35,235 nucleotides of DNA from Bacteroidaceae bacterium (GCA_017469525.1 JAFUGG010000046.1:1-35235), one strand, 5' to 3'; numbered from the stretch's first letter, positions 14,823 through 23,673 are shown. Notes: a model not told the origin generated them from the letters alone. Numbers and translations are program-made.

Positions 14823-15985
14823 CATACGTTTTCCTTCAGCACTACTGGTGCTTCGTCGTAGCATTGCTGGCTGCTCTGCTCGTCTTCCTTATGTTCGTAC
14901 AGGGAGCCAACACGCTCATCTTCTCGCTTGGCCGCACGGCAGACGAGCGGCGGCTGATTGTCAATTCCACGGGACGCAAGTGGGAGTTCACCTTCACCAC
15001 TCTCGTCACCTTCGGTGGGGCCTTCTTTGCCTCCTATCCGCTCTTCTATTCCACTAGCTTCGGCGGTGCTTACTGGCTTTGGATGATTATCCTCTTCTCT
15101 TTCGTGCTGCAGGCAGTCAGCTATGAGTTCCAAGGTAAGATGGGGAATATACTTGGCACCAAGACGTTTCAGTGGCTGTTGGTGCTGAACGGCATCCTCG
15201 GTCCACTGCTCTTGGGCGGTGCAGTCGCCACCTTCTTCACTGGTTCCAACTTCATCGTGGAACGTGACAATATCCTTAATCCACTTGGCAATGGAGAGGG
15301 ACCAGATGTCATCATCAGCCGTTGGGCTAACGGCTCGCACGGGCTTGATGCTTTGCTCAATCTGTGGAACGTCGTCCTCGGCTTGGCCGTCGTCTTCCTG
15401 GCTCGCATCCTCGGTTGCCTGTATATCCACAAGCAAGTGGACGATGCAGCCTTTGATGGTCATGACCGCATCATTCGCCCCCTCATGCACAGCACATGGC
15501 TCTTCCTTGGCCTGTTCGTAGCCTTCCTCATTCACGTCCTGACGTGCGAAGGCTATGCCGTTGACCCGCAGACGGGTAGCATCTACATGGAGCCGTTCAA
15601 GTACTTGCACAACCTTGTGGCCATGTGGCCGCTGGCAGCGGTCTTGCTCATTGGCATCGTGTTTGTCCTCTTCGGCATCCTATGGTCCATCACCCACAAG
15701 ACGTACAAACGAGGATTCTGGGTTGTTGGCTTCGGCACAGTCGTCACTGTGACAGCCCTGCTCCTGCTCACTGCCTGGAACGACACAGCCTACTATCCCT
15801 CCACGGCCGACATCCAGTCATCGCTGACCATGCAGAACTCCTCCAGCAGCGAGTTCACACTCCACACAATGTTCTATGTATCCCTACTCATACCCTTCGT
15901 CCTGGCATATATCGTCTATGCTTGGCAAGCCATCGACAAGAAGGAACTGACGGCAGATGAACTCCATAACGACCACGCCTACTGA
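14819..15985 (+). CDS. cydB: Cytochrome bd ubiquinol oxidase subunit II
   Basis: A 388-residue membrane protein with about eight to nine helices, partner of CydA. It shows the subunit II pattern of paired helices with short loops, the early conserved stretch FLMFVQGANTLIFSLGRTADE, and a late segment with WNDTAYYPSTADIQSSLTM. The ATG overlaps the cydA stop (ATGA). Its stop TGA shares one base with the chitinase ATG at 15985, so chitinase translation may be coupled to cydB. Confidence 0.94.
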   Translation: MTYVFLQHYWCFVVALLAALLVFLMFVQGANTLIFSLGRTADERRLIVNSTGRKWEFTFTTLVTFGGAFFASYPLFYSTSFGGAYWLWMIILFSFVLQAVSYEFQGKMGNILGTKTFQWLLVLNGILGPLLLGGAVATFFTGSNFIVERDNILNPLGNGEGPDVIISRWANGSHGLDALLNLWNVVLGLAVVFLARILGCLYIHKQVDDAAFDGHDRIIRPLMHSTWLFLGLFVAFLIHVLTCEGYAVDPQTGSIYMEPFKYLHNLVAMWPLAAVLLIGIVFVLFGILWSITHKTYKRGFWVVGFGTVVTVTALLLLTAWNDTAYYPSTADIQSSLTMQNSSSSEFTLHTMFYVSLLIPFVLAYIVYAWQAIDKKELTADELHNDHAY

Positions 15986-17835
15986 TGAAACGCCTGTACC
16001 TCGCTTTGCTTTGTCTGATGCTGCTGTCGGTTCATACACTTCTGGCACAAGATGTCGGGAAGAAGGTAGTAGCCTACGTCACCTCGTGGTCGTCCATTAC
16101 GCCCGACCCGAACGTCATGACACACATCAACTATGCCTTCGGCGGCGTGGGCAGCGACGGCACGAGCGTCTATGCCGACGGCACATCGCGTATGCAGCAG
16201 ATGATTCGCCTGAAGAGTCGAAACCCGAAGCTCAAGGTACTTCTTTCCATAGGAGGTTGGGGACGCAGCAACTTCTCGCCGATGGCGAAGGACGAGACCA
16301 AGCGGAAAGCCTTTGCCAAAGCTTGCCGCGCCTTCTGCGACCGCTACAACCTGGATGGCATTGACATCGATTGGGAGTTCCCAGGCAATAATTCCAGCGG
16401 AGAGACATCGCCCTCCGGCGAGAAACAGAACTACACGCTGCTCATGCGCGACCTTCGCGAAGCCCTCGGCGACGACCTCCTGCTGACGATGGCCTCCTCG
16501 GCAGACCCTGGCTATTACGACTTCAAGAGCTGCATCCAGTACCTCGACTTCGTGAACGTCATGACCTACGATATGTCTGGTCCTCCCAACCACCACTCCG
16601 CCCTATACCGAGGCGGTACGGTAGGTAACGGATGGCTCGTGCAGTCGGAATCCATACAGAACCATCTGAAGGCAGGCATTCCCGCCAGTAAGCTTGTGAT
16701 GGGTCTCGCCTTCTATGGCAACAGCGGAGCGGGCAGCCAGATCTCGTTGCAGGAAATCAAGAACGGCATCGCCAGCGGCAAATGGACCGACCATTGGGAC
16801 AACGTGGCGAAGGTGCCATACGTCACGGACAGCAACGGCGCGTTTGCATATGGCTATGACGACGAGCGTTCGCTGACTGTGAAGTGCCAGTACATCGTTC
16901 GTCAGAAACTGGCAGGGGCCATGTACTGGGAATATGCCAACGACGACAATAAAGGCACGGAGCGCAAGACCGTCTATGACTGCCTGCTGGGTCAGACATA
17001 CGACAACCTCACTTTCGGCGGTGTGCCTTTGGGCTCTGTGGGTGCAGGCAGCTACTCAGCCGTCCTCGACTTCGAGCAAGGACAAGTTTACTATGCCTCC
17101 GGAGCCGACGCCATGAATGCCGACACGTGGTACTACGACCCGGACTTCTTCGCCCGGCAGCCCGACGGAGGCTACGTCTTCCTGCCCATCAGCGGCAAGT
17201 ACAGCCTCACGGCCGATTTTACATGCAATGCCTTCCACATCATTCCATTAGACGAAGATGGTCAGCCCCTCACTTACGACCCGGAGCAGGGCACTGGCTG
17301 CGTCTGGGTGATAGGAGCCAACTCCTCAATAGGCAAGCCTTTCTATGCCGAGGGCAGCGACTCCTCTTGGGACGAGGCAAATGCCATTCCTATGGCGCCT
17401 ATCGCAGGGAGCAAGTTCAGGCTCACCCTGGAGGTTGGCAAGCAACTTAATCCCGACAAGGTCAACTTCAAACTCTTCCATCAGAACTGCTTTACAGGTG
17501 GTGAGTTCACGATGACCAGCAAGCCGCGCATCACGACGAGCAGCCGCATCTTCACCGTTTCCAACACGACTTCCGAGAAGGGCAACATCAAACTGCGTAC
17601 AACGGCAAAGATAACCGAAGGGCAAACCTACGTCTTCACGCTGGACACCAGCAACACATCAAAGTCCGTCCTCACCGTCGAGGACTTGGAGACCGGCCTG
17701 AGCCAGACCTGCGAGTTGTCGTCACAGCCGGACATTTTGTATAATCTGCAAGGCCACCGCGTCACAAATCTGCGCAGCGGCAATATCTACATTGTGCCTT
17801 CCGCGGACGGAACCTGGCGGAAGGTTGTGAAATAA
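15985..17835 (+). CDS. GH18 chitinase, secreted, with C-terminal beta domains
   Basis: A 616-residue exported enzyme (signal peptide MKRLYLALLCLMLLSVHTLLAQ). The GH18 barrel spans about residues 26-340: KVLLSIGGWG, then LDGIDIDWEF (Asp124, Asp127, Asp129, acid Glu131) and VNVMTYDMSG. It hydrolyses beta-1,4-GlcNAc linkages of chitin or related glycans. Residues 350-570 look like two SusE/SusF-like starch-binding-type beta-sandwiches. The last residues (ILYNLQGHRVTNLRSGNIYI, then ...TWRKVVK) resemble the C-terminal sorting-type tail common in Prevotella secreted proteins. Being coupled to cydB by a one-base overlap is unusual and may be accidental. Confidence 0.9.
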   Translation: MKRLYLALLCLMLLSVHTLLAQDVGKKVVAYVTSWSSITPDPNVMTHINYAFGGVGSDGTSVYADGTSRMQQMIRLKSRNPKLKVLLSIGGWGRSNFSPMAKDETKRKAFAKACRAFCDRYNLDGIDIDWEFPGNNSSGETSPSGEKQNYTLLMRDLREALGDDLLLTMASSADPGYYDFKSCIQYLDFVNVMTYDMSGPPNHHSALYRGGTVGNGWLVQSESIQNHLKAGIPASKLVMGLAFYGNSGAGSQISLQEIKNGIASGKWTDHWDNVAKVPYVTDSNGAFAYGYDDERSLTVKCQYIVRQKLAGAMYWEYANDDNKGTERKTVYDCLLGQTYDNLTFGGVPLGSVGAGSYSAVLDFEQGQVYYASGADAMNADTWYYDPDFFARQPDGGYVFLPISGKYSLTADFTCNAFHIIPLDEDGQPLTYDPEQGTGCVWVIGANSSIGKPFYAEGSDSSWDEANAIPMAPIAGSKFRLTLEVGKQLNPDKVNFKLFHQNCFTGGEFTMTSKPRITTSSRIFTVSNTTSEKGNIKLRTTAKITEGQTYVFTLDTSNTSKSVLTVEDLETGLSQTCELSSQPDILYNLQGHRVTNLRSGNIYIVPSADGTWRKVVK

Positions 17836-17849
17836 GTTCCCCAGCTTCT

Positions 17850-19583
17850 CTATTTCCCAAGGAACTCTCTTGCCTTCTGAAGGGCTACGTCGATGTGCGG
17901 ACAAATGTGGTCGCTGTCCATAAGGTCGTAGAAGCGGGCCTTCTGCAACTGGCTATGCACCTTCGGATTAACGCCTGAGAGGATGACGTGGATGCCTTCC
18001 TCGTGGTTCATCCCGATGAGTGTCTGCAAGTTGTGAATGCCTGTCGAGTCGATGAAGGGCACTTTCCTCATGCGGATGATGCGGACCTTCGGCTTCTCAT
18101 GACCAATGTTTGCCATCAGATCATCAAACTTGTTGGCAATTCCAAAGAAGTACGGGCCGTTGATTTCATAGACTGCACAGCCCTCGGGTATCGTCAAGTG
18201 CTCGTCGTTAGCAGCCATGTCCGAGGCATCTCCCAGGTCGATTTCGTCCTTGATAACAGATATCTCGGTCGTTTCCATGATACGCTTCATGAAGAGCGCG
18301 CAGGCAAGGATGAGGCCGACCTCAATAGCGATGGTGAGGTCGAAGACAACCGTCAGGAAGAACGTCACGCAGAGCACGATGACATCGCTCTTCGGGTTCT
18401 TCAGAAGGCCGCGTATCGTTCGCCAACCACTCATGTTGTAGGCCACGATGACCAGTACTGCGGCCAGCGAAGCCATAGGGATGTATTCGGCGTATGGCAT
18501 GAGGAGAAGCAGGATGAGCAACAGTACGACGGCGTGGATGATGCCCGCCACAGGTGTCCGTCCGCCGTTGTTGATGTTCGTCATGGTGCGTGCGATGGCT
18601 CCCGTGGCAGGGATGCCTCCGAAGAGCGGCGTCACCATATTGGCCACGCCCTGTGCGATGAGCTCCATGTTCGAGTCGTGCTTGTCGCTGATCACGCCGT
18701 CGGCAACTGTGGCGGAAAGCAGGCTTTCGATGGCTCCGAGGATGGCAATCGTGAAGGCCACCGGCATGAGTTTCTGGATGAGCTCAAAGGTGATGCTCGG
18801 CACAACCATCGTCGGGAGCTGAGCCTGAATGTGGAAGCGGTCACCGATGGTGTCGATGCCCTCGATGCCTTGCTGCTTCAGCAGGAGCACAGCCACGGTC
18901 CCAAGCAGGATGCCCCACAGCGAACCAGGTATCTTACCCAGCCCTGGCACCTTCTTCAACACCTTGGGCGAGAAGATGATGACCAGCAAGGAGCCGATGG
19001 CAACGAGGAAGTTCCAGAGATTGAACGTGCCGATATTCTCGGCATAGCTAATCCATTTGCCCACGAAGTCGCCCGGCGTCTTCAAGGGAATGCGGATGAC
19101 TTCGCCCGAAGTGCTCACGGCCGTTTGCGTCAAGCCAAGGATGTCGCCGATTTGTGTCGTGAAGATGGTCAGCGCGATACCTGCCGTGAAGCCTATAATA
19201 ATAGGGTAGGGGATGAATTTAATCACGACACCCAAGCGGAAGGCACCCAGCGCGACGAGTATCACGCCCGCCAGAATCGTGGCGATGAGCAAGCCTTGCA
19301 AGCCGTAATCGGGATTCGTGACGATGCCGTAGATGATGACAATGAAGGCACCCGTCGGGCCGCCAATCTGCACCTTTGTGCCTCCGAGAAGCGAGATGAT
19401 AAAGCCCGCCACAATGGCCGTAATGATACCTTTCTCCGGAGTCACGCCTGAGGCGATGCCGAAGGCAATGGCAAGAGGCAAAGCCACAATACCGACGATG
19501 ATGCCAGCCATGAGGTCTTTCATGAACGTCTCGCGGCTGTAGTCCTTTATACAACTGATGATTCTTGGTGTCAATCCTTTCAT
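17850..19583 (-). CDS. SulP-family anion transporter with STAS domain
   Basis: A 577-residue membrane protein. The transport domain has about 10-14 helices with the SulP signature ALPLAIAFGIASGVTPEKGI near the N-terminus and the conserved GGIPATGAIARTMTNINNGG in the middle. The C-terminal STAS domain (last 120 residues) contains FIDSTGIHNLQTL. Members carry sulfate, bicarbonate or dicarboxylates; the substrate here is unknown. The start is placed at ATG 19583 because the longer frame would begin upstream of a -7 box (19603-19610). It converges with the chitinase gene, leaving 14 bases. Confidence 0.93.
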   Translation of the reverse strand: MKGLTPRIISCIKDYSRETFMKDLMAGIIVGIVALPLAIAFGIASGVTPEKGIITAIVAGFIISLLGGTKVQIGGPTGAFIVIIYGIVTNPDYGLQGLLIATILAGVILVALGAFRLGVVIKFIPYPIIIGFTAGIALTIFTTQIGDILGLTQTAVSTSGEVIRIPLKTPGDFVGKWISYAENIGTFNLWNFLVAIGSLLVIIFSPKVLKKVPGLGKIPGSLWGILLGTVAVLLLKQQGIEGIDTIGDRFHIQAQLPTMVVPSITFELIQKLMPVAFTIAILGAIESLLSATVADGVISDKHDSNMELIAQGVANMVTPLFGGIPATGAIARTMTNINNGGRTPVAGIIHAVVLLLILLLLMPYAEYIPMASLAAVLVIVAYNMSGWRTIRGLLKNPKSDVIVLCVTFFLTVVFDLTIAIEVGLILACALFMKRIMETTEISVIKDEIDLGDASDMAANDEHLTIPEGCAVYEINGPYFFGIANKFDDLMANIGHEKPKVRIIRMRKVPFIDSTGIHNLQTLIGMNHEEGIHVILSGVNPKVHSQLQKARFYDLMDSDHICPHIDVALQKAREFLGK

Positions 19584-19602
19584 GTTTCTTCTTTTTGAGC
19601 TG

Positions 19603-19610
19603 CAAAAGTA
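19603..19610 (-). promoter_or_regulatory. -7 box of the SulP gene
   Basis: The minus strand reads TACTTTTG, matching TAnnTTTG, 20 bases before ATG 19583. It fixes the start at 19583 rather than 19625. Between it and the divergent promoter lies a TTCATTC-type simple repeat (19617-19648). Confidence 0.6.
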
Positions 19611-19653
19611 GAAATAATTCTTCATTCTTCATTCTTCATTCCTCATTTTTTTG

Positions 19654-19661
19654 TATCTTTG
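19654..19661 (+). promoter_or_regulatory. -7 box of the POT transporter gene
   Basis: TATCTTTG lies 32 bases before ATG 19694, with an A/T-rich leader. The upstream region is the TTCATTC repeat, so a -33 box cannot be recognised. Confidence 0.6.
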
Positions 19662-19693
19662 TGGACAAATTATTAACTTAAATCAAATAAACT

Positions 19694-21196
19694 ATGTTCG
19701 AAGGACAACCTAAAGGCTTGTGGACACTTGCCCTTGCCAACACCGGCGAACGTTTCGGTTACTACACGATGCTCGCTGTCTTTGCACTCTTTCTTGGTGA
19801 GAATTTCGGCTTTGCCGCTGGTACGGCAAGCGAGATTTACACTTGGTTTCTGACTGCCGTCTATTTCCTTCCCCTCATCGGAGGCATGGCTGCCGACCGC
19901 TGGGGCTATAGCAAGATGGTAGTCATCGGCATCATGATTATGTTCCTCGGCTATCTGTTGCTGTCCGTTCCTCTTGGCGGCGGCTCCGTTGCCATCGCTG
20001 CTATGGGCGCAGCCCTGTTGCTCGTCAGTCTCGGAACAGGTTTGTTCAAGGGCAACCTGCAAGTGATGGTGGGCGACCTCTACAACGCTCCTGAGTTTGC
20101 CGACAAACGCGACTCGGGCTTCTCCCTCTTCTATATGGCCATCAACGTGGGTGCTCTGTTCGCCCCGACTGCTGCCATCAAGATTATGGACTGGGCGCAG
20201 ACGTCGCTCGGTTACAGCAAGGCCGACTCTTATCACTTTGCCTTTGCCGTCGCTTGTGTCTCGGTCATCGCCTCCATCCTTATTTATTTCTTGGGCAGAA
20301 GCACATACAAGCAGGTGCTCACGGTCAAGAAGGACAAGGCTACGACTGAGGAAAAGGTAGAGGAGATGTCGCCTGCCGAGACGAAGGAACGCATCGTCTG
20401 CCTTTGCCTCGTCTTTGCTGTGGTCATCTTCTTCTGGATGGCATTCCATCAGAACGGCTTGACCTTGACCTGGTTTGCCGATGAGTTTACGTCACGCTCT
20501 GCAACAGGCATCACCGGCATGGAGTTCAACGTGATGAATCTCATCTGGTGTATTCTCATCGTGTATGGTGTTTGCGGACTGCTCAGTGGCGGCAGCTCGA
20601 AGTCGAAGTTCATCAATACTTTGCTCATTCTCTGCCCTGCGGCTATACTTTACTACAATTATATGCAGACGGCAAGCGAGGTTGTGACGGTCGATGCACC
20701 TATCTTCCAGCAGTTCAACCCCTGCTTCGTGGTCGCTTTGACGCCGGTTAGCATCGCCCTCTTCGGTTGGTTGGCAAAGAAAGGCAAAGAGCCTAAGGCT
20801 CCTGTCAAGATAGGTCTCGGTATGCTTGTCGCTGCCTGTGCTTACCTCTTGATGACGGTCAGCAGCTTCGGCCTGCCTGCAACCAACCATCCCAACCACG
20901 TTGCCGACGTGACGCCCAACTTGCTCGTCAGCACTTATCTCATTCTGACCTTTGCCGAGCTACTGCTTTCGCCCATCGGCATCTCGTTCGTCACGAAGGT
21001 AGCTCCCCCGAAGTATAAGGGCATGATGATGGGCGGCTGGTTCGTAGCGACTGCTCTCGGCAACAAACTTGTCAGCATTCCCGGCCACATGTGGGACATG
21101 CCGCTCTACATTGTATGGGGCACCCTGATGGGTATCTGCCTGCTTGCAGCCCTCTTCATCTTCTCGATTATCAAGAAGCTGAACAAAGTGGCGTAG
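19694..21196 (+). CDS. POT-family (PTR2) peptide MFS transporter
   Basis: A 500-residue protein with about 12-14 membrane helices. The family motif ExxERFxYY appears as NTGERFGYY (residues 16-24), with Glu19 and Arg20 kept but the first Glu replaced by Asn. Next come GGMAADRWGYSKM (loop 2-3 motif), GTGLFKGNLQVMVGDLY and FSLFYMAINVGALFAP. These proteins import di- and tripeptides with protons. It has its own promoter and is followed by the GH32 gene after a simple repeat. Loss of the first Glu may alter proton coupling. Confidence 0.92.
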   Translation: MFEGQPKGLWTLALANTGERFGYYTMLAVFALFLGENFGFAAGTASEIYTWFLTAVYFLPLIGGMAADRWGYSKMVVIGIMIMFLGYLLLSVPLGGGSVAIAAMGAALLLVSLGTGLFKGNLQVMVGDLYNAPEFADKRDSGFSLFYMAINVGALFAPTAAIKIMDWAQTSLGYSKADSYHFAFAVACVSVIASILIYFLGRSTYKQVLTVKKDKATTEEKVEEMSPAETKERIVCLCLVFAVVIFFWMAFHQNGLTLTWFADEFTSRSATGITGMEFNVMNLIWCILIVYGVCGLLSGGSSKSKFINTLLILCPAAILYYNYMQTASEVVTVDAPIFQQFNPCFVVALTPVSIALFGWLAKKGKEPKAPVKIGLGMLVAACAYLLMTVSSFGLPATNHPNHVADVTPNLLVSTYLILTFAELLLSPIGISFVTKVAPPKYKGMMMGGWFVATALGNKLVSIPGHMWDMPLYIVWGTLMGICLLAALFIFSIIKKLNKVA

Positions 21197-21199
21197 GTT

Positions 21200-21310
21200 C
21201 ATTGACCATTGATTCATTAACCATTGAACATTATGCGCAGTGTTTTATCCTTCATATTATTTTTCTTGCCGGTTGTTCAATGGTCAATGTTCAATGGTCA
21301 ATGTTCAATG
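21200..21310. repeat. TTGACCATTG/TTCAATGG simple repeats spanning a gap and a signal-peptide region
   Basis: The gap (21200-21228) holds ATTGACCATTGATTC and ACCATTGAACA units. Bases 21272-21310 hold GTTCAATGGTCAATG units and lie within the GH32 reading frame, encoding about VVQWSMFNGQCSMAEAA after the hydrophobic core. The two clusters are in inverted order, as at 4887-4987. Confidence 0.75.
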
Positions 21311-22993
21311 GCGGAAGCAGCTGAGCTGAGCTTCAGAGTGAAGTGCCGGTACCTGAACCTGCCCATTTCGCAGAAAGAGGAACGGCGGAGGCTGACTTTC
21401 CATGCGAAGGGTGTGGACGACCTAAGTGTCGTAGCGCGCCTCTCGGCGAGTCCCGAGTACTGGGTCTTCAAGGACCTGACGGAGTACAAGGGCAAGATGC
21501 TGACCATCACCTATGAGGGCTCGGAAGAAGCTCTCTCGCTGGTCTATCAGGCGGACACTATCCGCGATGCCTCCACCTTCTATAAGGAGACGTACCGTCC
21601 GCAGTTCCATTTCACGACGCGGCGTGGCTGGATCAACGACCCGAACGGCTGCATCTGGCACAATGGGCTGTATCATCTCTACTATCAGCACAATCCTTTC
21701 GAGCGCGAATGGGAGAACATGACGTGGGGACACGCTACGAGTCCCGACCTGCTGCATTGGACGGAGCATGCCCCGGTGCTTCATCCCGACTCGCTTGGCA
21801 CGATGTTCAGCGGCTCGGCCATCTTCGACAAGGACAACACGTCGGGCTTCGGCACGAAGAAGAACCCGCCTATCGTCTATGCCTATACTGCCGACCGGGG
21901 CGACCGCGAAGCCCAATGCATCGCCTACAGCTTGGACGGAGGCATGATGCTCCACAAGTACGAAGGTAATCCGGTGATTGATTCGCGCGACCGCTGGCAG
22001 TCGCACGACACGAGAGACCCAAGGTTGTTCTGGTGGACTCCCTTTAACTCCCCTTTGCAGGGGGAGGGTATATACTCCTCTCCCTACAAGGGAGAGGCTG
22101 GGAGAGGGTCTGGCCATTGGGTTCTCGTCCTTAATGAGCGCAACGGGCACAGCATCTATACGTCCGACAACCTGCGGGACTGGACCTGGCAGAGCCATGT
22201 GAACGGCTTCTGGGAGTGCCCTGACCTCTTTCCTTTGGCTGTCGATGGCAACCCGAACAACGTGAAGTGGGTGATGCTGGGGGCAAGCAATACGTACATG
22301 ATAGGCAGTTTCGACGGCAAGACGTTCACGCCGGAAAGTGGCAAGCACCGTTTCTCGACAGGCTGCATTTATGCCGCCCAAACGTTCAGCAACACGCCAG
22401 ACAGACGGAGAATACAGATAGGGTGGGCCAACATCGACCATCTTGGGATGCCTTTCCGCGGGCAGATGCTGCTGCCGACGGAGCTTACGTTGCGCACCAC
22501 GAAAGATGGCGTCCGCCTTGTAAGCAAGCCTATCCACGAGGTTGCCACTTTGTTGAAACCGATTGTGACAAGCGAAAAGGCCCTGAGCGCACAGGAAACT
22601 AATGAGATTCTACGCACCAAAGAAGCCTCTCCTTCACGGGGAGGTTTAGAGGGGTCTTTGCATCTTCGTGCTACACTCAACCTCACCTATGCCACCAGTG
22701 CTGGCCTCAGGCTCGACGGACAAATGCTTGTCGACTACGACCTCAACAGGAACACGCTCAACGGACAGTTCTATTCGCCGCAAGACCCTACGAGTCTTTC
22801 CTTGACGATGGACATCTACATCGACCGCACATCGATAGAAGTTTTCATCGACGACGGGCTTTACAGCTTCTCGATGGAGCGCAGGTGGGCTGACAATACA
22901 CTCGAAAGACCTGTCACCAGTGGGTTTGAGTTCTGGGGACAGGACATCAACATCACGGACTTAAAGCTTGATGCCGTGGAAAGCTGCTGGTAA
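21233..22993 (+). CDS. GH32 beta-fructosidase (levanase/inulinase-like), with in-frame repeat insertions
   Basis: A 586-residue exported fructan hydrolase. The N-terminal hydrophobic segment MRSVLSFILFFLPVVQW is a signal peptide. The GH32 five-blade propeller carries GWINDPNG (nucleophile Asp136), TRDPRLFW (Asp262) and FWECPDLFP (acid/base Glu328); a C-terminal beta-sandwich follows (from about residue 430) with SIEVFIDDG. Two stretches are foreign to GH32: residues 269-294 (WTPFNSPLQGEGIYS and SPYKGEAGRGSG) and about 462-476 (TKEASPSRGGLEGS), both encoded by palindromic elements. The frame stays open. ATG 21233 is preferred to the TTG at 21224. It sits after a peptide transporter and ends at a terminator. 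Confidence 0.92.
   Translation: MRSVLSFILFFLPVVQWSMFNGQCSMAEAAELSFRVKCRYLNLPISQKEERRRLTFHAKGVDDLSVVARLSASPEYWVFKDLTEYKGKMLTITYEGSEEALSLVYQADTIRDASTFYKETYRPQFHFTTRRGWINDPNGCIWHNGLYHLYYQHNPFEREWENMTWGHATSPDLLHWTEHAPVLHPDSLGTMFSGSAIFDKDNTSGFGTKKNPPIVYAYTADRGDREAQCIAYSLDGGMMLHKYEGNPVIDSRDRWQSHDTRDPRLFWWTPFNSPLQGEGIYSSPYKGEAGRGSGHWVLVLNERNGHSIYTSDNLRDWTWQSHVNGFWECPDLFPLAVDGNPNNVKWVMLGASNTYMIGSFDGKTFTPESGKHRFSTGCIYAAQTFSNTPDRRRIQIGWANIDHLGMPFRGQMLLPTELTLRTTKDGVRLVSKPIHEVATLLKPIVTSEKALSAQETNEILRTKEASPSRGGLEGSLHLRATLNLTYATSAGLRLDGQMLVDYDLNRNTLNGQFYSPQDPTSLSLTMDIYIDRTSIEVFIDDGLYSFSMERRWADNTLERPVTSGFEFWGQDINITDLKLDAVESCW
22040..22111. repeat. Double palindromic element inside the GH32 gene
   Basis: Two units occur: TTTAACTCCCCTTTGCAGGG with a matching GGGGGAGGG arm (22043-22067), and CTCTCCCTACAAGGGAGAG (22078-22096), followed by GCTGGGAGAGGGTCTGG. 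The insertion falls between RDP and WVLVLNERNGHS of GH32 and keeps the frame. Confidence 0.85.
22619..22657. repeat. Palindromic element copy (reverse orientation) inside the GH32 gene
   Basis: The reverse complement reads AAAGACCCCTCTAAACCTCC, then CCGTGAAGGAGAGGCTTCTTT. This aligns base for base with the intergenic copy at 9987-10022 apart from a few substitutions. It falls in the linker before the C-terminal beta-sandwich of GH32 and keeps the frame. Confidence 0.85.
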
Positions 22994-22996
22994 CTA

Positions 22997-23029
22997 TGGG
23001 AGCGTGGACGTCCGCGCTCCCAGCACTTT
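22997..23029 (+). terminator. Terminator of the GH32 gene
   Basis: TGGGAGCG (22997-23004) pairs with CGCTCCCA (23015-23022), followed by GCACTTTTCC. It begins four bases after the GH32 stop. Confidence 0.7.
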
Positions 23030-23039
23030 TCCTGTTTCC

Positions 23040-23645
23040 TTACCTTCTGCCTCGCCTTGCGACAGAGCCTTCTACCTGAACGGTATCGGCGGGAGCCTCG
23101 GCGTCGCTGCGGCTGTAGGGCGCATAGTAGGGATAGTCGTAGTCCCAGTTATTGCGGTCTCGGTAGCCGTAGATGTTGACATAAGGCGTCCAGTTGTAGA
23201 AGTCCACCATCTTTCGCAGGTTGAATCGCGTGCCAGAGTTGGAGAAGACGCCCGAGAAGTAGTCGTTCGTCATGCGATAGTTGCTGATGCGAACGTCGAG
23301 CTGGTGGTCGTAGTCGTACGTCAGATAGATGTATCCGTTCCTTATCTCCCAGCTGAACTTGTAGTACTGGTACTCGTAGGGACCGTAGTCATAGTAGTCC
23401 ACCTGCGTGCCACGTCCGTATGTGGCGTAGTCGTAGGCAGGGACGAAGGTCAGGCGCGTGTCGTAGGAGTCGAAGGTATATGTTCTTCCGTGCCCGTCTA
23501 TGTAGTCGTAGAACATGCCGAAGTCCCCTCTCCACTGGCCGGAGAGCGCCATCGACTGGTCGGTGTCCATGTCTCTGCATGAGCTGAGGAAAAGGGCGGA
23601 CATCATGATGAGAAGTGATGCGAGGGAGTAGTGTAAACGTTTCAT
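23040..23645 (-). CDS. Tyr/Asp-rich lipoprotein of unknown function
   Basis: A 201-residue exported protein with signal peptide MKRLHYSLASLLIMMSALFL and lipobox LSSC. The mature part is extremely rich in Tyr and Asp (DYYDYGPYEYQYYKF, YLTYDYDHQLDVRI, NWDYDYPYYAPYSR), with a predicted small beta-barrel (WRGDFGMFYDYIDG...YTFDSYDTRLTF) of a kind seen in other Bacteroidales lipoproteins. I do not recognise a named family with certainty. ATG 23645 is chosen because the longer frame (from 23714) starts upstream of the -7 box at 23674-23681. It converges with GH32. Confidence 0.8.
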   Translation of the reverse strand: MKRLHYSLASLLIMMSALFLSSCRDMDTDQSMALSGQWRGDFGMFYDYIDGHGRTYTFDSYDTRLTFVPAYDYATYGRGTQVDYYDYGPYEYQYYKFSWEIRNGYIYLTYDYDHQLDVRISNYRMTNDYFSGVFSNSGTRFNLRKMVDFYNWTPYVNIYGYRDRNNWDYDYPYYAPYSRSDAEAPADTVQVEGSVARRGRR

Positions 23646-23673
23646 AGCCGTATGTTTTAATGTTTCGATGGTG

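Noticed and set aside
17988..19451. 487-codon open frame on the plus strand opposite the SulP gene
   Set aside because: It is the antisense shadow of a clear SulP transporter; composition (Asp/His/Arg-rich) is that of a reversed frame.
21224..21232. TTG at 21224 as GH32 start
   Set aside because: ATG 21233 is three codons downstream and gives a normal signal peptide; the TTG lies in the simple repeat.
22040..22111. Frameshift or pseudogene in GH32 because of the odd residues
   Set aside because: The frame remains open and all catalytic motifs follow in frame, so the gene looks intact with an insertion.
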